Shown here piece after piece: positions 23,328-35,731 of a stretch of DNA of 64,000 bases (its first letter is position 1; each line of letters begins with the position of its first letter). The position numbers and the translations under genes are program-made. The notes under the pieces were generated by a model, which worked only from the letters and a program-made list of their open reading frames with translations, did not search any database and was not told the origin of the DNA. This DNA is from Cryphonectria parasitica EP155 (lineage: Eukaryota > Ascomycota > Sordariomycetes > Diaporthales > Cryphonectriaceae): positions 958,488 through 1,022,487 of the forward strand of contig NW_024468918.1 in assembly GCF_011745365.1 (NCBI RefSeq), written 5' to 3'.

Positions 23328-24337
23328 ATGTCAGCCTCGACTCATGCCGCCAAGCGCCAAAAGTCTTCCAAAGACACACCTTACAACCTGATTTATTGGC
23401 CAGGTATTCCAGGCCGCGGAGAGCACATCCGCCTGGCTCTGGAGGAGGCTGGTGCCGACTACACCGACACGGCACACCAGAAGGATGGCGTGAACGAAGT
23501 GCTCTCGCGCATTGACGATTCTCACACCGGTGATGATCTCAATCCTCCCCTGTTGGCTCCTCCGATGCTCAAGCACGGTGATCTAGTCATCAACCAGACG
23601 CCCAATATCCTGCTCTATCTGGGGCCGAAGCTAGGACTGGCGCCCAAGCCAGGGGATGAAGACGAAGATGGCATCTTTGTGGTCAATGAACTTACTCTTA
23701 CCGCACTGGATGGGCTGAGCAATGAGCCCCATGACTGTCATCATCCCATCGCTAGCAGGTATAAGCTTTGCGTCTTTTCTTCCTTCCTTCTTCTTCCGGT
23801 CTTGTGCCGTTCCATTCAGCGCTGCTTGTGCTAACTGCTACACTATAACGAAATTAGCCTGTATTACGAGGATCAAAAAGAAGAAAGCTTGCGCAAAAGC
23901 AAGGACTACATCGCAAACAGGCTTCCGAAGTTCTTGGGCTATTTCAATCGAGTGCTCAAGAGCAAGGCCAGTGGCGACGGGCCCTGGCTTTACTCCGGAA
24001 AGCTGACATATGCCGATCTTGTGCTGTTCCAGGTACGCTTAATCCCCTGAGGAAAGGAAAGGGAAGGAAAGGCGACATGGTTCCCATTCAAGTTTGTGTG
24101 CTCTATGAAGCAGGCTGACACTGCAGCAATAATCATTAGTGTGTAGACGGGCTGCAACACATGTTTCCAAAGGCTTTGCAGAAGCTGCAGGACACGGGCG
24201 ACTACGATGGCGTGTTTGCTCTCCATGCTGCTGTGAAGGAGAGACCTCGCATTAAGGCATACCTTGCGAGTGACAGGCGTCAAAAGTACAGCTTGGGAAT
24301 ATACAGACACTATCCTGAACTGGATTTGGCCGACTGA
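23328..24337 (+). CDS. Glutathione S-transferase (sigma/alpha-like soluble type)
   Basis: Exons: 23328-23758, 23858-24032, 24140-24337; 267 aa. After a ~17-residue basic leader, the thioredoxin-like N-domain begins YNLIYWPGIPGRGEHIRLALEEAG, the form seen in soluble GSTs with a catalytic Tyr in the first strand. NQTPNILLYLGPKLGL is the glutathione-binding cis-Pro/QS-type segment (here NQT in place of QSR). The helical C-domain includes LYSGKLTYADLVLFQ, with the conserved N-capping motif, and FPKALQKLQ. It should conjugate glutathione to electrophiles or act as a peroxidase in the cytosol. The leader AAKRQKSSKD is unusual and could be removed if a later start is used, but no in-frame Met follows soon. 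Isolated between two long intergenic regions. Confidence 0.9.
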
Positions 24338-25829
24338 GGTGTGATAAGAGGGCCAATAGCATTACCATTAAGTAATGTAAATATCATCTTCTGGGGCCCT
24401 CCCGAATCTACGACGACCTCTACCTTACTGACTGAGCAAAAGAGGCCGTATCTATCAATCTTGGTTCTCAATGGCATAATATTTAGACTCTCATTCAGGA
24501 GCATCGGGTCCATCCGAATTCAATAACAACAAGGGGACAATGATGCCTTTCCGGAGCTCCACTGATTATCACGAGCGGCTGATAATCCACAAGCAATACT
24601 ACAGCTTGCAGGAGAACCATGCTTAGACGCCAGCCACTATGCTTAAAAAGACAAAACAAAAAAAACCCTCGGCAAGCATTCCCAGTATGGAACCCATGAG
24701 CTGAGGCCAGTCCTCATCCAGTACCGAGGCTCAAGCATCATCCCATCCCCCCTTTTGTTTTCGACACATCACTCTCCTTGTCTGGGGCCGGCATGGAACC
24801 GGCCAAAAGCAGGTTGTTGACTGGCTGGCTCGGCAGTAATGTCATCTCGGAGATTAGATTAGGGTTTATGCTTAATTCTCCTGACCCCATGCTGCATGCT
24901 TGGCTCTTTAACGTCCTGCCCATTCAGGGCCTTCAGCCGGCACTGGTCCTTCATCAAGGGGGACCTCATGACCATGAACTAATCTGTGATATCTGATATA
25001 TTCTAGAAGGCTTGGCTCCTCAAAGTTTCCAGCTAATGAATCAGCGGCCCGCCGCCCTTAAACCGCATCAGGCAAGTCGTTTGGTGTTGCCAGGCGATGG
25101 CGACAGGAGAGTGGTGTTGATGGGACAAGGGGAGGGAGGCTTAGCCGACTTCATCCATAGCACCCACCTGCTTGGCGCCGATAAGTCTGACGATCCGCTT
25201 GAGCTGCAAAACGGCTCCTTGACCTTTGTTTGGTCGACCGAGGGAAATAGTCTCTTTTTGCGTGATCGTGCGCGCTTCGTATAGCAATAGCAGCCAGCAC
25301 CAGCAGGACGGGCCGTTGTCACGGTCACATCGTTCGCAACATGCCGAGCGTAGGGATGAACGAATGACTCGAGCCTTGCCTGACAGTCTGGCAATCAATC
25401 TATGGTCACGCACGATCACAAGCCAATCGCTGTGACTGCGTTACTAGCCCAATAATCCCTTGTTCGATCAGAGTGTTCTACAGACTTCAAGTGAGGTTCA
25501 CAAGCTTATCCGCCGCCGGCGGGGGAATTCTATTGAACTTGTTCGAATCATTGGTCCGTGGTCTTTTCGTCCATGCGGGCTCCGCTGGCGGATGAATGAC
25601 CTTCTGGCTTCTAGCCTGGCGAAGCGATGTTACTCTGTTGTCTATACTATACGATATGGTCAAGAGAGCACATGTGCCGCCAGATGAAGACATGTATATA
25701 AAAGGAGTGGCCTCGACGGTTGCTCAACCATCTTCTGTCTGTCCCAACGCCATCGACTCTTCAACTTCTCCTTCGTGTTCCACCACCATCACCTTGCTCC
25801 AGACTTAGGACTTTCAGCAACCTTCAAAG
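24338..25829. other. 1.5-kb upstream region of the aspartic protease gene
   Basis: No supported gene; several short ORFs on both strands look random. It ends with the TATA element listed at 25695-25703. Confidence 0.5.
25695..25703 (+). promoter_or_regulatory. TATA box of the aspartic protease gene
   Basis: TATATAAAA lies about 130 nt before the start codon at 25830, followed by a pyrimidine-rich leader. This is the clearest core-promoter element in the window. Confidence 0.6.
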
Positions 25830-27365
25830 ATGTCTTCCCCTCTCAAGAACGCCTTGGTGACCGCCATGTTGGCTGGTGGTGCTCTCAGCTCGCCTACAAA
25901 GCAACACGTTGGAATTCCCGTCAACGCCTCTCCTGAAGTTGGCCCCGGAAAGTACTCGTTCAAGCAAGGTGAGTAGAGCTGCTTCTGTGTGTTGCAACAG
26001 AAGACCAACGCAAAAAGAAGAGGTCAAGGCAAGACGGATATTTTACTGACAATTATACTTTTGAAGTCCGGAACCCCAACTACAAGTTCAACGGGCCTCT
26101 GTCGGTCAAGAAGACGTACCTCAAGTACGGCGTGCCGATCCCAGCCTGGCTGGAGGATGCTGTCCAGAACTCTACCTCGGGCCTGGCTGAGCGCTCGACC
26201 GGTTCTGCGACCACAACTCCCATCGACAGCCTCGATGATGCTTACATCACTCCGGTTCAGATCGGCACCCCTGCGCAGACTCTGAACCTGGACTTTGACA
26301 CTGGATCTTCGGATCTGTGGGTCTTCAGCAGCGAGACTACAGCCAGCGAGGTTGGTCAACCCTCGCCCGCATTTTATTGCATACATTTTTAGTTTTTTTG
26401 GTAATCAGAATACTAACATTGGGAATTTCCCAACTGTAGGTCGATGGGCAGACCATCTACACCCCCAGCAAGAGCACCACCGCCAAGCTGCTGTCGGGCG
26501 CTACCTGGTCCATCTCCTACGGAGACGGTAGCTCTTCCAGCGGCGATGTCTACACTGACACCGTCTCGGTTGGAGGCCTTACCGTGACGGGCCAGGCTGT
26601 CGAGTCGGCCAAGAAGGTTTCTTCCAGCTTCACCGAGGACTCGACCATTGACGGTCTCCTGGGCCTGGCCTTCAGCACCCTGAACACTGTGTCGCCTACC
26701 CAGCAAAAGACTTTCTTCGACAATGCGAAGGCGTCCTTGGACTCGCCTGTGTTCACGGCTGATCTTGGCTACCATGCCCGTGAGTGACCCCTCTTGATAC
26801 ATATACTTTTTGATGAATCTTGTTGGAGAAGCATTCCCCACTAATATGGAAATTGTTTGTATCTACAGCTGGTACCTACAACTTCGGCTTCATCGATACC
26901 ACTGCCTACACGGGCTCCATCACCTACACCGCTGTCTCGACCAAGCAAGGGTTCTGGGAGTGGACTTCGACCGGCTACGCCGTCGGCTCCGGCACCTTCA
27001 AGTCGACTTCCATCGACGGCATCGCTGACACTGGCACGACCCTCCTGTACCTCCCTGCCACCGTCGTGTCGGCCTACTGGGCCCAGGTCTCGGGCGCCAA
27101 GTCCAGCTCTTCCGTCGGCGGCTACGTCTTCCCCTGCAGCGCGACCCTGCCTTCCTTCACCTTCGGCGTTGGCTCAGCTCGCATTGTGATTCCTGGCGAC
27201 TACATTGATTTCGGCCCCATCTCCACTGGAAGCTCGTCTTGCTTTGGCGGCATCCAGTCCAGCGCTGGTATCGGCATCAACATCTTCGGTGATGTCGCTC
27301 TGAAGGCCGCCTTTGTCGTCTTCAACGGGGCTACAACTCCCACTCTTGGCTTTGCTTCCAAGTAA
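25830..27365 (+). CDS. Secreted pepsin-like aspartic protease (family A1, penicillopepsin/endothiapepsin type)
   Basis: Exons: 25830-25968, 26067-26350, 26440-26779, 26869-27365; 419 aa. A signal peptide ([20 protein letters not shown]) and a ~70-residue propeptide with the inhibitory Lys/Tyr-rich stretch (VKKTYLKYG) precede the mature enzyme, which starts near residue 95. The two catalytic aspartates are Asp124 in [10 protein letters not shown] and Asp308 in [10 protein letters not shown]. The flap [13 protein letters not shown] and the C-terminal [15 protein letters not shown] are typical. It is made as a zymogen, self-activates in acid and degrades external protein. One disulfide pair (PCSA/SSCFGG) is present. 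It lies convergent to the MFS sugar transporter. Intron phases close; all introns are 89-98 nt. Confidence 0.96.
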
Positions 27366-27854
27366 ATTAAGGGCCCTCGCTCCTCCATAGCTGCGATAAA
27401 TGAGGCAGGCTCAAGTGGAAAGTCTTGTTGGGTAGGCGTGGATACGTATTGTCTACTTAATTAATTAATGCCAAAGCAGACCTGAAGATAGCTTTAGTAA
27501 TTAATTCAATAAGCACATGGAGATCCTTCGGATCAATATGCTAACTCGGTCTTCATCTCTAAACGAATGTGTTGTTGCTTGAGTTTCAGATGAATTTCCT
27601 GCTGTGATATCCCTCTAAGGTGTAGTATGGACAGTAAGCTTCTTATTTTCTACCCTGCTGTCATGAAACATCTATCACGCCGACGCTCGCTGGCAGCAGT
27701 ATGTACACAAATGATTCTTGATACACAATATGCCCCTTATGTCTCTCTAAAAAGGAAAAGAAAGTAAACAATCAAAGTAAACATAACAAGAAACGACTTG
27801 CTCTTGCTCGAACAACAGCGGCTTGGAAAAAGACATTTGCCTCACAATTCACGA
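27366..27854. other. Convergent intergenic region (protease / MFS transporter)
   Basis: About 0.5 kb of AT-rich 3' flanking DNA for both genes. Nothing else was recognised. Confidence 0.5.
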
Positions 27855-30107
27855 TTAGACTAACTCTGCCTCGGGTTTGGCGGTAACATCCCCATGGGTG
27901 CTACTATGATCGCTCTTGGGTTTGTGCTGGTCGACCTGCATTTGTTCCTCTTGTAGTATCTCTGCGCCGGCCTGGACGTGATTGGCACCGCCGAAAAGCT
28001 TGTCCATCTCCTCAAGCGGGACACCCTTGGTCTCTGGGATGAGGAAAATGACATAGAGGACGAGAAGACAGTTGATGCCGGCAAACACTAGTGATTGAAA
28101 GAGCACATCCGAGAGTCAGCGTCGTCATTCTCGAGCCTCATCATAATAATAATCATAATGGGCAGCAGTGCTAGTTTTACAGCCATGAAGTTGGGGAATA
28201 GGACTCACTGTAGAACGCGTAGAAGCCGCAGTTGTTCAGGAAGGTCGGGAAGAACTGCTGGACGATAGCGTTTGCGATATTCTGTGTCTGGCCTGCCATG
28301 CCTACTCCCTGGGCGCGGACGTTGAGGCTGAAGATCTCCGAGGTCCAGATCCAGGTGACGGCGCCCCAAGACGGCTTGTAGAAGAAGATGAAGAGGAACA
28401 GGAGGAAGACAATGGCGACACCGACCGAGTGCGACTTGCCTCCATCCGCTGTTGTCGGCGTTTGGGTCTCAACGGTCGCAACGATAAGCTGTTGTTGGGC
28501 GAGTCAGGAAAAGGCAATTCTGAGACACTTCATTGGGAGAAAGGAACAAGAGAAAAAGGAAGACACTAACCATGCAGCATGCCATACCCATACCTAGAAG
28601 ATATTTCCAGTCAGTCTTATGATCTCTATCAGTGAAGGGAAGGAAGTTGTTGTCCGACATACCGCCGACAATGAATAACACCTTGCGACCCCACCGCTCA
28701 ACAATCCATGTGACATTCAGACAGAACAAGATCGAGAAGGTGGCATTCAAGGCGTTGATCAGGGCGATGGTGGACGAGGACGAGAAGACCTTCTCGTATA
28801 TCTTGGTCGAGTAGGTGGAGAGGGAGCCCTGGCCCGTCAGCTGCTGCCCGGCATTCATGCCAATGGCAAGCAACAGTCGCTTCCGAACAGACCTGTCCTT
28901 CCACAGGGCGGAGTAGCCGGCGGACGTTTCTGTGCTGGTCTTTTCGAACTCGACGGCCTGGATGATGGATTGCAGTTCTTCCTCGGCTCCTTCTGGAGTA
29001 GGTCGAGTCGCGAGTAGAGCTTTGCGGGCCTTTTCTGTCTTGCCGTTCTTGATGTACCTAAAATTTGGAAGACAATAATCAATGATCAGGCTTCTGGAGT
29101 ACAAATAGTAATACAAAAATACAGGTTCGGCATGGAGGCCTACCATCTTGGAGATCCCGGCAAGAAAGGAAGGATTGTGAGGACGTATACAGGGACCAGG
29201 AGTTGGAAGATGCACACGATCCTCCAGTCCCAGTTCTTGGGCAGACGCGAAGTATACTTGGTGCAGGCATAGTTGATCCAGAAGGCAAAGAAGAGACCAA
29301 TGCTGTAGCAGACCTGCCAAAAGGTCATGACTATACCACGTATCTTGTGCGGTGTGATCTCGCCAATGTATGCTGGAGCGGCAGCTGCAGGGAACGACCT
29401 CGAGTCAGCACTGACGGAGAAAATCACCAAACCTTTGCATCCATTGCAACAGCCAGAGTGTCATATTTCTTGTACTTACAGAGGGCGATTCCTTGACCCA
29501 ATCCAATGATCGCGCGGCCTGCAATGAACATGCCCAGAGTATGTCTTTTCGTGAACGTCTCAAGAATAGCACCGATCATGATCAGGATACTTCCGATGGC
29601 CATTGCGAATTTCCGGCCTAGAAAATCGGCACAAGGGGCAGCGAGGAACCCTAAAGGGCAAGAACAAAATACCATTGTCAGTATCGAGACATAGACACGA
29701 ATGCATGCTTCTGAGATGAGGTCTTGCCAGTATCCATCCAAAGCTTCAGAAACAAAAATGGAATACTCACAGCCAGAGACAATAGCACAGACTGAGTAGG
29801 CCGTATTGACCCCACCTATGGTCTCGGCACCGGGGTCCCCCATCCAATCTTTCCAGTTGTCAATGCCCTGGACCGCATTGTATACCTAAAAGTCGAGGTC
29901 GTCAGCTTTCTCGTCGGCTTCTTCATTCCTCCAGCGTCCAGCATGGAACCTACCGAGGCATCAAAGCCATAATATGAATTGCACAGCGCAGCAGACAGCG
30001 CACAGAACCTGTGAGGGCAAATCAGTGAGAAGCCAGCTCCCTGGATAAAAGTGAGCGACTGGTGTGTCCTACCATGCATATGTTTTGGGCCCAAAGACGG
30101 TCATCAT
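27855..30107 (-). CDS. MFS sugar porter (hexose/lactose-permease-like)
   Basis: Exons (complement): 30107-30073, 30008-29955/29954, 29885-29771, 29650-29480, 29384-29144, 29057-28663, 28593-28571, 28488-28209, 28087-27855; 515 aa, phases closing with exon 2 ending at 29954. The sugar-porter signatures are all present: DFLGRKFAM after TM2, GRAIIGLGQGIAL (TM4), PAYIGEITPHKIRG, PGSPRWYIKNGK (PESPR-like), NAGQQLTGQGSLSTYSTKIY (TM7), ERWGRKVLF (second RxGRR-like loop), TSEIFSLNVRAQG and the terminal PETKGVPLEEMDKLF. About 12 membrane spans are expected, with a cytosolic acidic tail. It should import a mono- or disaccharide by proton symport; the substrate cannot be told. Exon 7 is only 23 nt. Two adjacent ATGs start the gene. 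Confidence 0.93.
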
Positions 30108-31912
30108 ATAATTATGTTTGTAGATAATTTAAAGGGTTGACTGGGGACTTCTTTTCTCTTTCTCTTCTCTCGTGTATACAATATGCGGCACTCGATAGAG
30201 GTCGTAGTAATTATAGCAGAGCGGTGTGGATAGTGATGATAATCCAATGGTGGGAATATGGGCACGAGCAAGAAATTCGAGGGGAATGTGAGAGGTATAT
30301 AAACATGCTAACAAAATGGAAGGAAAGGAAGAATATCAGCACGAGATTGCCGACATCAAGCAGATGATGTGTACTGTATGATGAATGGCAGCGTGCCATC
30401 TCAGGGGACACGGCCACCGCGGGTGGAACGCATCTGGGGCGACCGTAAGGCTGACCCTCCAGCATATGCGAACGTCGTATCATCCCACAGCAAGTATTTT
30501 TCCATTTTGTTTTTTTCTCTCTCTCTTCGTAATTCCTCTTCCTCCTACATTCTTTTCTCCTATTTGAGCAGTAATTTTCTCAGACACTGGAGGCATCCGT
30601 TACTGGGCCTGGCCATGTCCATCCTGACCGACTGAATTTGCGTGCATAAGTCCACCTTCACTGATAGCACAAAAACCTCCTGGTTGTTGGCGTGGTAATG
30701 GTGAGGTCGGACAGCAAACAAAGACAAAAGGAGCTAGACCAAGAGGATCCAATAACGTGTTATCAAGGGATGCGAGAGTAAGCAGCAAAAACGAAGTACC
30801 TGGCCTGTGGTCTCCTGTCGGCCCGTCAGGCTGTCGTCTGTGCGAGTGGAGTGACTCCAAAAGTATGGTTCCACCCAATTTTTTCTTGTCAAAAGTTCTT
30901 CCATCAATTATATCGACAGCCCCGTTATCCCCGGCCGGGGGAAAATCGGAACCTCGCCTTCCCCAGGACTCCGGAGTACGGCGGATCTTCTTGAGGTCGA
31001 GCCCCGCCCTTTGGTATTGTGTCTGCTGTAGTCAGGATCGACAGCGACTGGTACCATAGCATCAGACCATTGCCAACGGTTCCTTCGTCTAAACATGCCC
31101 TCTCATCTGACTGATCAGAGCGACCCAGGGGTGCGCCTGGATCTGCCTCGTGCTCGGTCTGGATTCGCCCTTTCCCCCCCTTTCCGAGAGGCCCGCGACT
31201 GTACATCGTCGTATACATAATACGTAGTATGTGATATCTGGCGGAAGACCCTGCCGAATAACGGCTCCAGGGTGTCATTTTCCTCCAGCCATCCCCGCAG
31301 ACAGCGTATCGAGGTTTCATCGATATTGGAACAAGCGGGACCGTCATCCGGGGGATCTTGTCCCAGGAGAGCGGGGAGAGGGGGAAATGTGACGAGATAA
31401 GATCTCTGTTCCATGGTAGAGAAGACCCAGCTGTATGCTCTTTTCAATTGTTCCCTCGACAAAAACTGCGTGTGGGTATCGCAGGTGAGTGATGGCAGTC
31501 GAACGAACGCAAGCCTCTAAGCCAGCACATGAAGTATTATTAGATCAGCCGAAGAGTTATGCCTGAAAAGGCCGAGGACAGAGTCAACCGAAGGCGTGCT
31601 CCCTCCAAAAAAGAACCAGATCTGGGATAGATTACATCAGTAATGCAGATTACCCAGCTGGTTGCTTGAACTGAGCTGGGTCGTGGTGGTGAAGTGCTTG
31701 TGGCCTAATGGTGCAGGGATATAATCAGGGTTAGGGCTAGGGTCACTCTTTCCCAGGGTTACGATGACTACATGTTGGCATTTGCTAGACTAGATCTGTT
31801 TACCTTGGGAAGGTACGAGGACGTGTGCTTCTCCTCACACTGCCTGCCAATCCACGAGCATTCTTTTTTTTCTTTCGTTGAGGCAGGCCAAGTGTGTCTT
31901 CTCTTTGCAGTC
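30108..31912. other. Divergent 1.8-kb intergenic region (MFS / Swi5-like)
   Basis: No supported gene. It holds a short TTAGGG-type motif (GGTTAGGGCTAGGG, about 31729-31742). An ORF extends upstream of the Swi5-like start to 31772 in frame. Minus-strand ORFs at 30600-31462 have no recognisable content. Confidence 0.5.
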
Positions 31913-32762
31913 ATGGATTCTAGCCTCTCGGCAACGCCTCCGCCGTCCTCCCTCCTTTCTTTTGCAGATGCTGAGTTTATTAGAGGCCTAAGAGACAACA
32001 TTTGTCTCGAAGTGTCTAACGGTCGAGACTATGGTGGCTTGCTGATAGTCATCACTGACCGTCTCGACAAGATTCTGGAACAGGACAAGGGCCACGACGA
32101 GCCGACATGCCCGTTCCTCTGGGGTCCCATCAATTGTGCCACAAGCACGAGTGACCAGGCGCGCACTGTTCAGATCACTGGTCCAGCGCCTGGGGACCAT
32201 TTCAAGGCCACGGCCGCATCCGCTGCAGAAGCCTCGGATAGCGTGAGCAACCCAAGTTGTCCTTCGTCGTGGCGCAGAACCATCTGACGTGTACAGGTTC
32301 GCTACGTCTCTGCTTTGAGCGCTGCTGTGAGTACTGACTGACATGGTTCGAGTTGGCTACACGGGAGGTTGGCTTGACTTCTGTATCTGACAGTTTTTTC
32401 TTCCCCCAGTGTGTCAGGCTTGGGGATATACATGACCGTATCGTTGATATTTCAGAGAAAAACAAAGAACTCGAAAGAGAACAAGCTGGTCTCAGGTGCG
32501 TGTACTGCGTCCAGCCGTCCAGCCTTATTGCTGCCTGAAGTAACATGAGAGAGTTTGTGCGTCACTGACAGCCTTCTGTGCGTCTGTGTCGTGTAGGCAG
32601 AAGCCAGAAGTCACGGTCGACGAGCATATCCAGCTCTTACGCCAGTACAACAAGACAAAGGATGCTGGCCAGATGCTGATCGGCTTGATTGCCGACAGTC
32701 GTGCCGTTCCTGTTGGGTCGTTGTACCGAGACCGCGACTATGGCGTGAGTCTGGACGACTAA
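31913..32762 (+). CDS. Swi5/Sae3-family recombination mediator protein
   Basis: Exons: 31913-32242, 32297-32326, 32410-32495, 32597-32762; 203 aa with all phases closing. The C-terminal ~75 residues match Swi5: a coiled-coil (VDISEKNKELEREQAGLRQ), then EHIQLLRQYNKTKDAGQMLIG and LIADSRAVPVGSLY, ending DYGVSLDD. Swi5 binds Sfr1/Mei5 and helps Rad51/Dmc1 form filaments in homologous recombination. The ~110-residue N-terminal part, from MDSSLSATPP, has no recognised domain and makes the protein about twice the usual Swi5 length. Exon 2 is a 30-nt micro-exon. The start could instead be an in-frame ATG-like site upstream (ORF open to 31772); TTTGCAG just before 31913 also resembles an acceptor. A GTGAGT inside the last exon is coding, since the family end-motif continues through it. 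Confidence 0.8.
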
Positions 32763-32957
32763 TTGACATGAGGGGCGCCATATCAGATGGTCCATTACCT
32801 TGAAAATGCTGTACCACACTGATCATTAAGACACTTGGTCGTATTTGACTATAAAATGATCGATTAAGAACGCCGCATTTCTCGAGAGATTGACACGAAT
32901 GCGATCTTCTTCAATGCGTGACTATACTTATACTGAGGACAACACCGCCAGCCAGGC
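32763..32957. other. Convergent spacer (Swi5-like / fasciclin gene)
   Basis: Only 195 nt separate two stop codons, so the transcripts probably overlap at their 3' ends. No other feature. Confidence 0.5.
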
Positions 32958-34239
32958 TCAGAGATTGACGAGAAACGCAGCGCCGCCAAACAGCGCAGCC
33001 GCACCCACGGCAGCAGTCTGCATGGCCACACCACCCTGTGAGGCGGAGGTACTGGCAGCCGTACCTGTTGCCGTCACTGCTGAAGTGAACGGGACGCTCG
33101 AACCAGAGCCACCAGCTGCACCGCTGAACGCAGGCGCGTCACTGGTTGCGGTCGGGTTCGTGGTAGCTGTGGAGTTGTTCGGGTTCAAGACACTGTCGAC
33201 ATTGTTAGCTGCAGCAAGCAAACAATTACACACGGGTGGGCAAAGTCGAAGCCCTGCTTGGAAACTTACTTGTCGATTACGTGGGCGACTCCATTGTTCA
33301 GAAGCACGTCGGCGGTAACAACTTTGGCCGAATTGACAAAGATTGTGCCGTTGTCGACCGTGATTGTTACCGTGGCGTTTCCGTCGAGCGTTGGGATGGT
33401 CATACCGTTCATCAGTGTTGTGCTGTAGCCCACAGTGCCCGACACGACATGGTATGTCAATATCTGTGTGAGTTGTTCCATGGACAGCGATCCGACGAGG
33501 TTGGAGATGGCAGCAAAGCCGGCATTAGATGGAGCAAAGATGGTCACGTCCTGTATTAACACGAAGTATCAGTCTGTGCCCAGCAATCTGGACATTTTTC
33601 TATTGTGGAGGAAGGGAGGAAAGGGGCTTTATGTCTGACCATAGCTGCGTCAACGGTCGCGACCAAGCCGGCCTGCGTCAGAGCCCCGGCGAGCGCAGTG
33701 AGGTTAGCAGCAACAGCTGTGGCGCTGTCGTTCTGGGGGACCGTGAGGACGGAATCAATGATGTGGACCACGCCACCATCAAAACCGATATCTGCCTGCG
33801 TGACATTGCTGCGCATCAGGAGCCCGCTGGTGAAGACGACATTGCTATCAACGGCCTGCGCTTTGACAACCTGTCCACCGGTCACATTGGTGTAAGTCAT
33901 GTGCGTCAACATGGTCTTGGCAAAAGCTGGAGTGGTGGTGATGTCGGTGGAGCGGATGGTGCCGGCTAGGACGTGGTATTCCAACACCGCCTGGACAAGG
34001 CCTGGGTCCGACTGCATCTGTGCCATTGTGGCCGACTCGTTCAGGAAGACCGAGAAGGCATCGTTGCTGGGGGCAAGGACGGTGATGTTGGATGCGTTAC
34101 CCAGCTCGGCGAGCAGGCCTGTCTGGTTCAGCAGGCCTGCTAAGGTTGTGAGGTTACTGTTTTGCGAAATAATCTCTTGCAGCGACTGGGCCGAGGCCAG
34201 GCCGGCAAGGACGAACGATGCGAAGTACTTCACCTGCAT
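32958..34239 (-). CDS. Fasciclin (FAS1) domain cell-surface protein, probably GPI-anchored
   Basis: Exons (complement): 34239-33640, 33550-33270, 33192-32958; 371 aa. A signal peptide (MQVKYFASFVLAGLASA) is followed by two FAS1 domains, about residues 20-175 and 180-295. Each has the H1 motif (ITVLAPSNDAF; VTIFAPSNAGF), the central YHVL/YHVV motif and the H2-type end (GGVVHIIDSVL; GVAHVIDNVL). Many N-glycosylation sites are present. The tail is Ser/Thr/Gly-rich and ends in a hydrophobic stretch (VGAAALFGGAAFLVNL) after a small-residue site, as in GPI-anchored proteins. FAS1 proteins act in adhesion or wall organisation, and some affect fungal development. Plus-strand ORFs opposite this gene are codon shadows. 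Confidence 0.93.
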
Positions 34240-35731
34240 GATGCGATTGCTATCTTATGTATCGTGGTGATGATTATACAAGACCGAGAGAAGCGAGTAG
34301 TGGGCAGGCGATCTGTATCAGACCGTGTTAAGGAGGGGAGAAGTGAAGATGGGCCCTTTTATCTAGCCTCTCAGCACGAGCAACCTTGTTGTGCTGAACC
34401 TGGTTGGTCATGATGCGTGATGAGGAGGCCAAGGAGCTACTTACAGCGTGCCTCTGAGTTTATTCAGCCACAAGCGAAGTGCCTCTGACTTCCATGGCAT
34501 TACCCAAGAACAGTGGCATGGCGCCCGTCAAGGAAAGGAGGATCAGCCCAGACTAGTGGAGGACGCCTGTCCATGTGACTCTGCTCACAGGTCATTACGA
34601 GTAGAAGAGTCAAAGAAAGAACGAGCTAGCCGGCTAAACCAGCAAATCCAAGAATGTGATTAGGCAGTACGCACACAAGTTTGTCCCTGGCATGGAACAG
34701 TCAAACGTGGCAGTCATCCGTCCAATATGAAGGCGTCGATCTCGCTAGGCCGGAGTGCGTTGTGACCATCGAGCAAGGGTCAGCTCCTGGCAAAGGTCTG
34801 GCAAGCCCTGGAAGTTCAAATATATTACGTAGCTATATACAATGCCAAAATAGACTTTTGGGATCATTAGCCTCGAAAGAGACTCCTCGGCTCCTCGCTT
34901 TCGCTCGAAGAACCCTTTGTTTTGTACTTTGTATCAGTGGCCAGTCTGCGAGCTCCTGTAGCAGTCATTCATACCTGGACGGGTATAGATTCAACTTTGG
35001 ACTAGCTACATGTATGGCATTATCATTATTACCATTACTATTGAATCCCATTCTTCTGGGGTACTAAGTTAGATGAAACGACTTTACCATAGCACTGGGG
35101 CGAGAATGAAGACTTCATGCCGAGGTGCTAATATCAATCTATATTGTGAAATATAGATCTAGAGTTCACTTCAACACCTTTATGACATGTCAAAAAAGAA
35201 AAGAAAAGAAAAAGATCAACAACTCTACTCAGTCATTACTCAATCACTTAAGTATTGTCCAGGTGTCCATGTCGAACGATAGTGCTTACACGAGCATCAC
35301 AAGAGTACTTCTGGGTAGTCTTTCATAACAACGTTCTCGAGGATGAGGGGTCACAGTCGCACTAGACAATTACAAAAAGAATATGGAGGGTAGTGGTGCT
35401 GATGATGATGATGATGGTATTCATAATGAAATGCTGGGGGTCCTTCGTGGGGTCGTTGGCCAAGGGCGGCGGAGTTGGGTTGTGGAGTAACTTCACAACC
35501 TCCTTCATTGGGTGTCGTCAAAGTCGATGTCGTCAAAGACATTTAGACTTGTTTCTAGCGCCAGTTCACTACCCCTGCGGTAATCCTTTCCATGTGTATA
35601 TGGCCTAGTAGTATGTAAGATCATGTAGTAATTCGTCGGCAGTAATTATTTTACCTGTGCCCGCCCCTTGTCGCAAGGCATATTTCGTTGAGGAGCAAAG
35701 GACCCTCGATCGTCAATACAAAGTCCTGCCT
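34240..35731. other. 1.5-kb intergenic region (fasciclin / MFS)
   Basis: No supported gene. There is a short GAT trinucleotide repeat at about 35400-35416. A 128-codon plus-strand ORF (34681-35067) ends in a hydrophobic stretch but has no family resemblance. Confidence 0.5.
34357..34364 (-). promoter_or_regulatory. TATA-like element of the fasciclin gene
   Basis: On the minus strand this reads GATAAAAG, about 120 nt upstream of the start codon at 34239. Assigned by position; weak match. Confidence 0.35.

Noticed and set aside
30600..31462. Minus-strand ORFs (92-140 codons) upstream of the Swi5-like gene
   Set aside because: They overlap each other in different frames, and none has conserved features.
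32741..32762. GTGAGT near the 3' end of the Swi5-like gene as an intron donor
   Set aside because: The sequence through it encodes the family's terminal motif (YGVSLDD) followed directly by a stop.
34681..35067. 128-codon plus-strand ORF with hydrophobic end
   Set aside because: No signal peptide, no domain, no splice partners; AT-rich intergenic setting.
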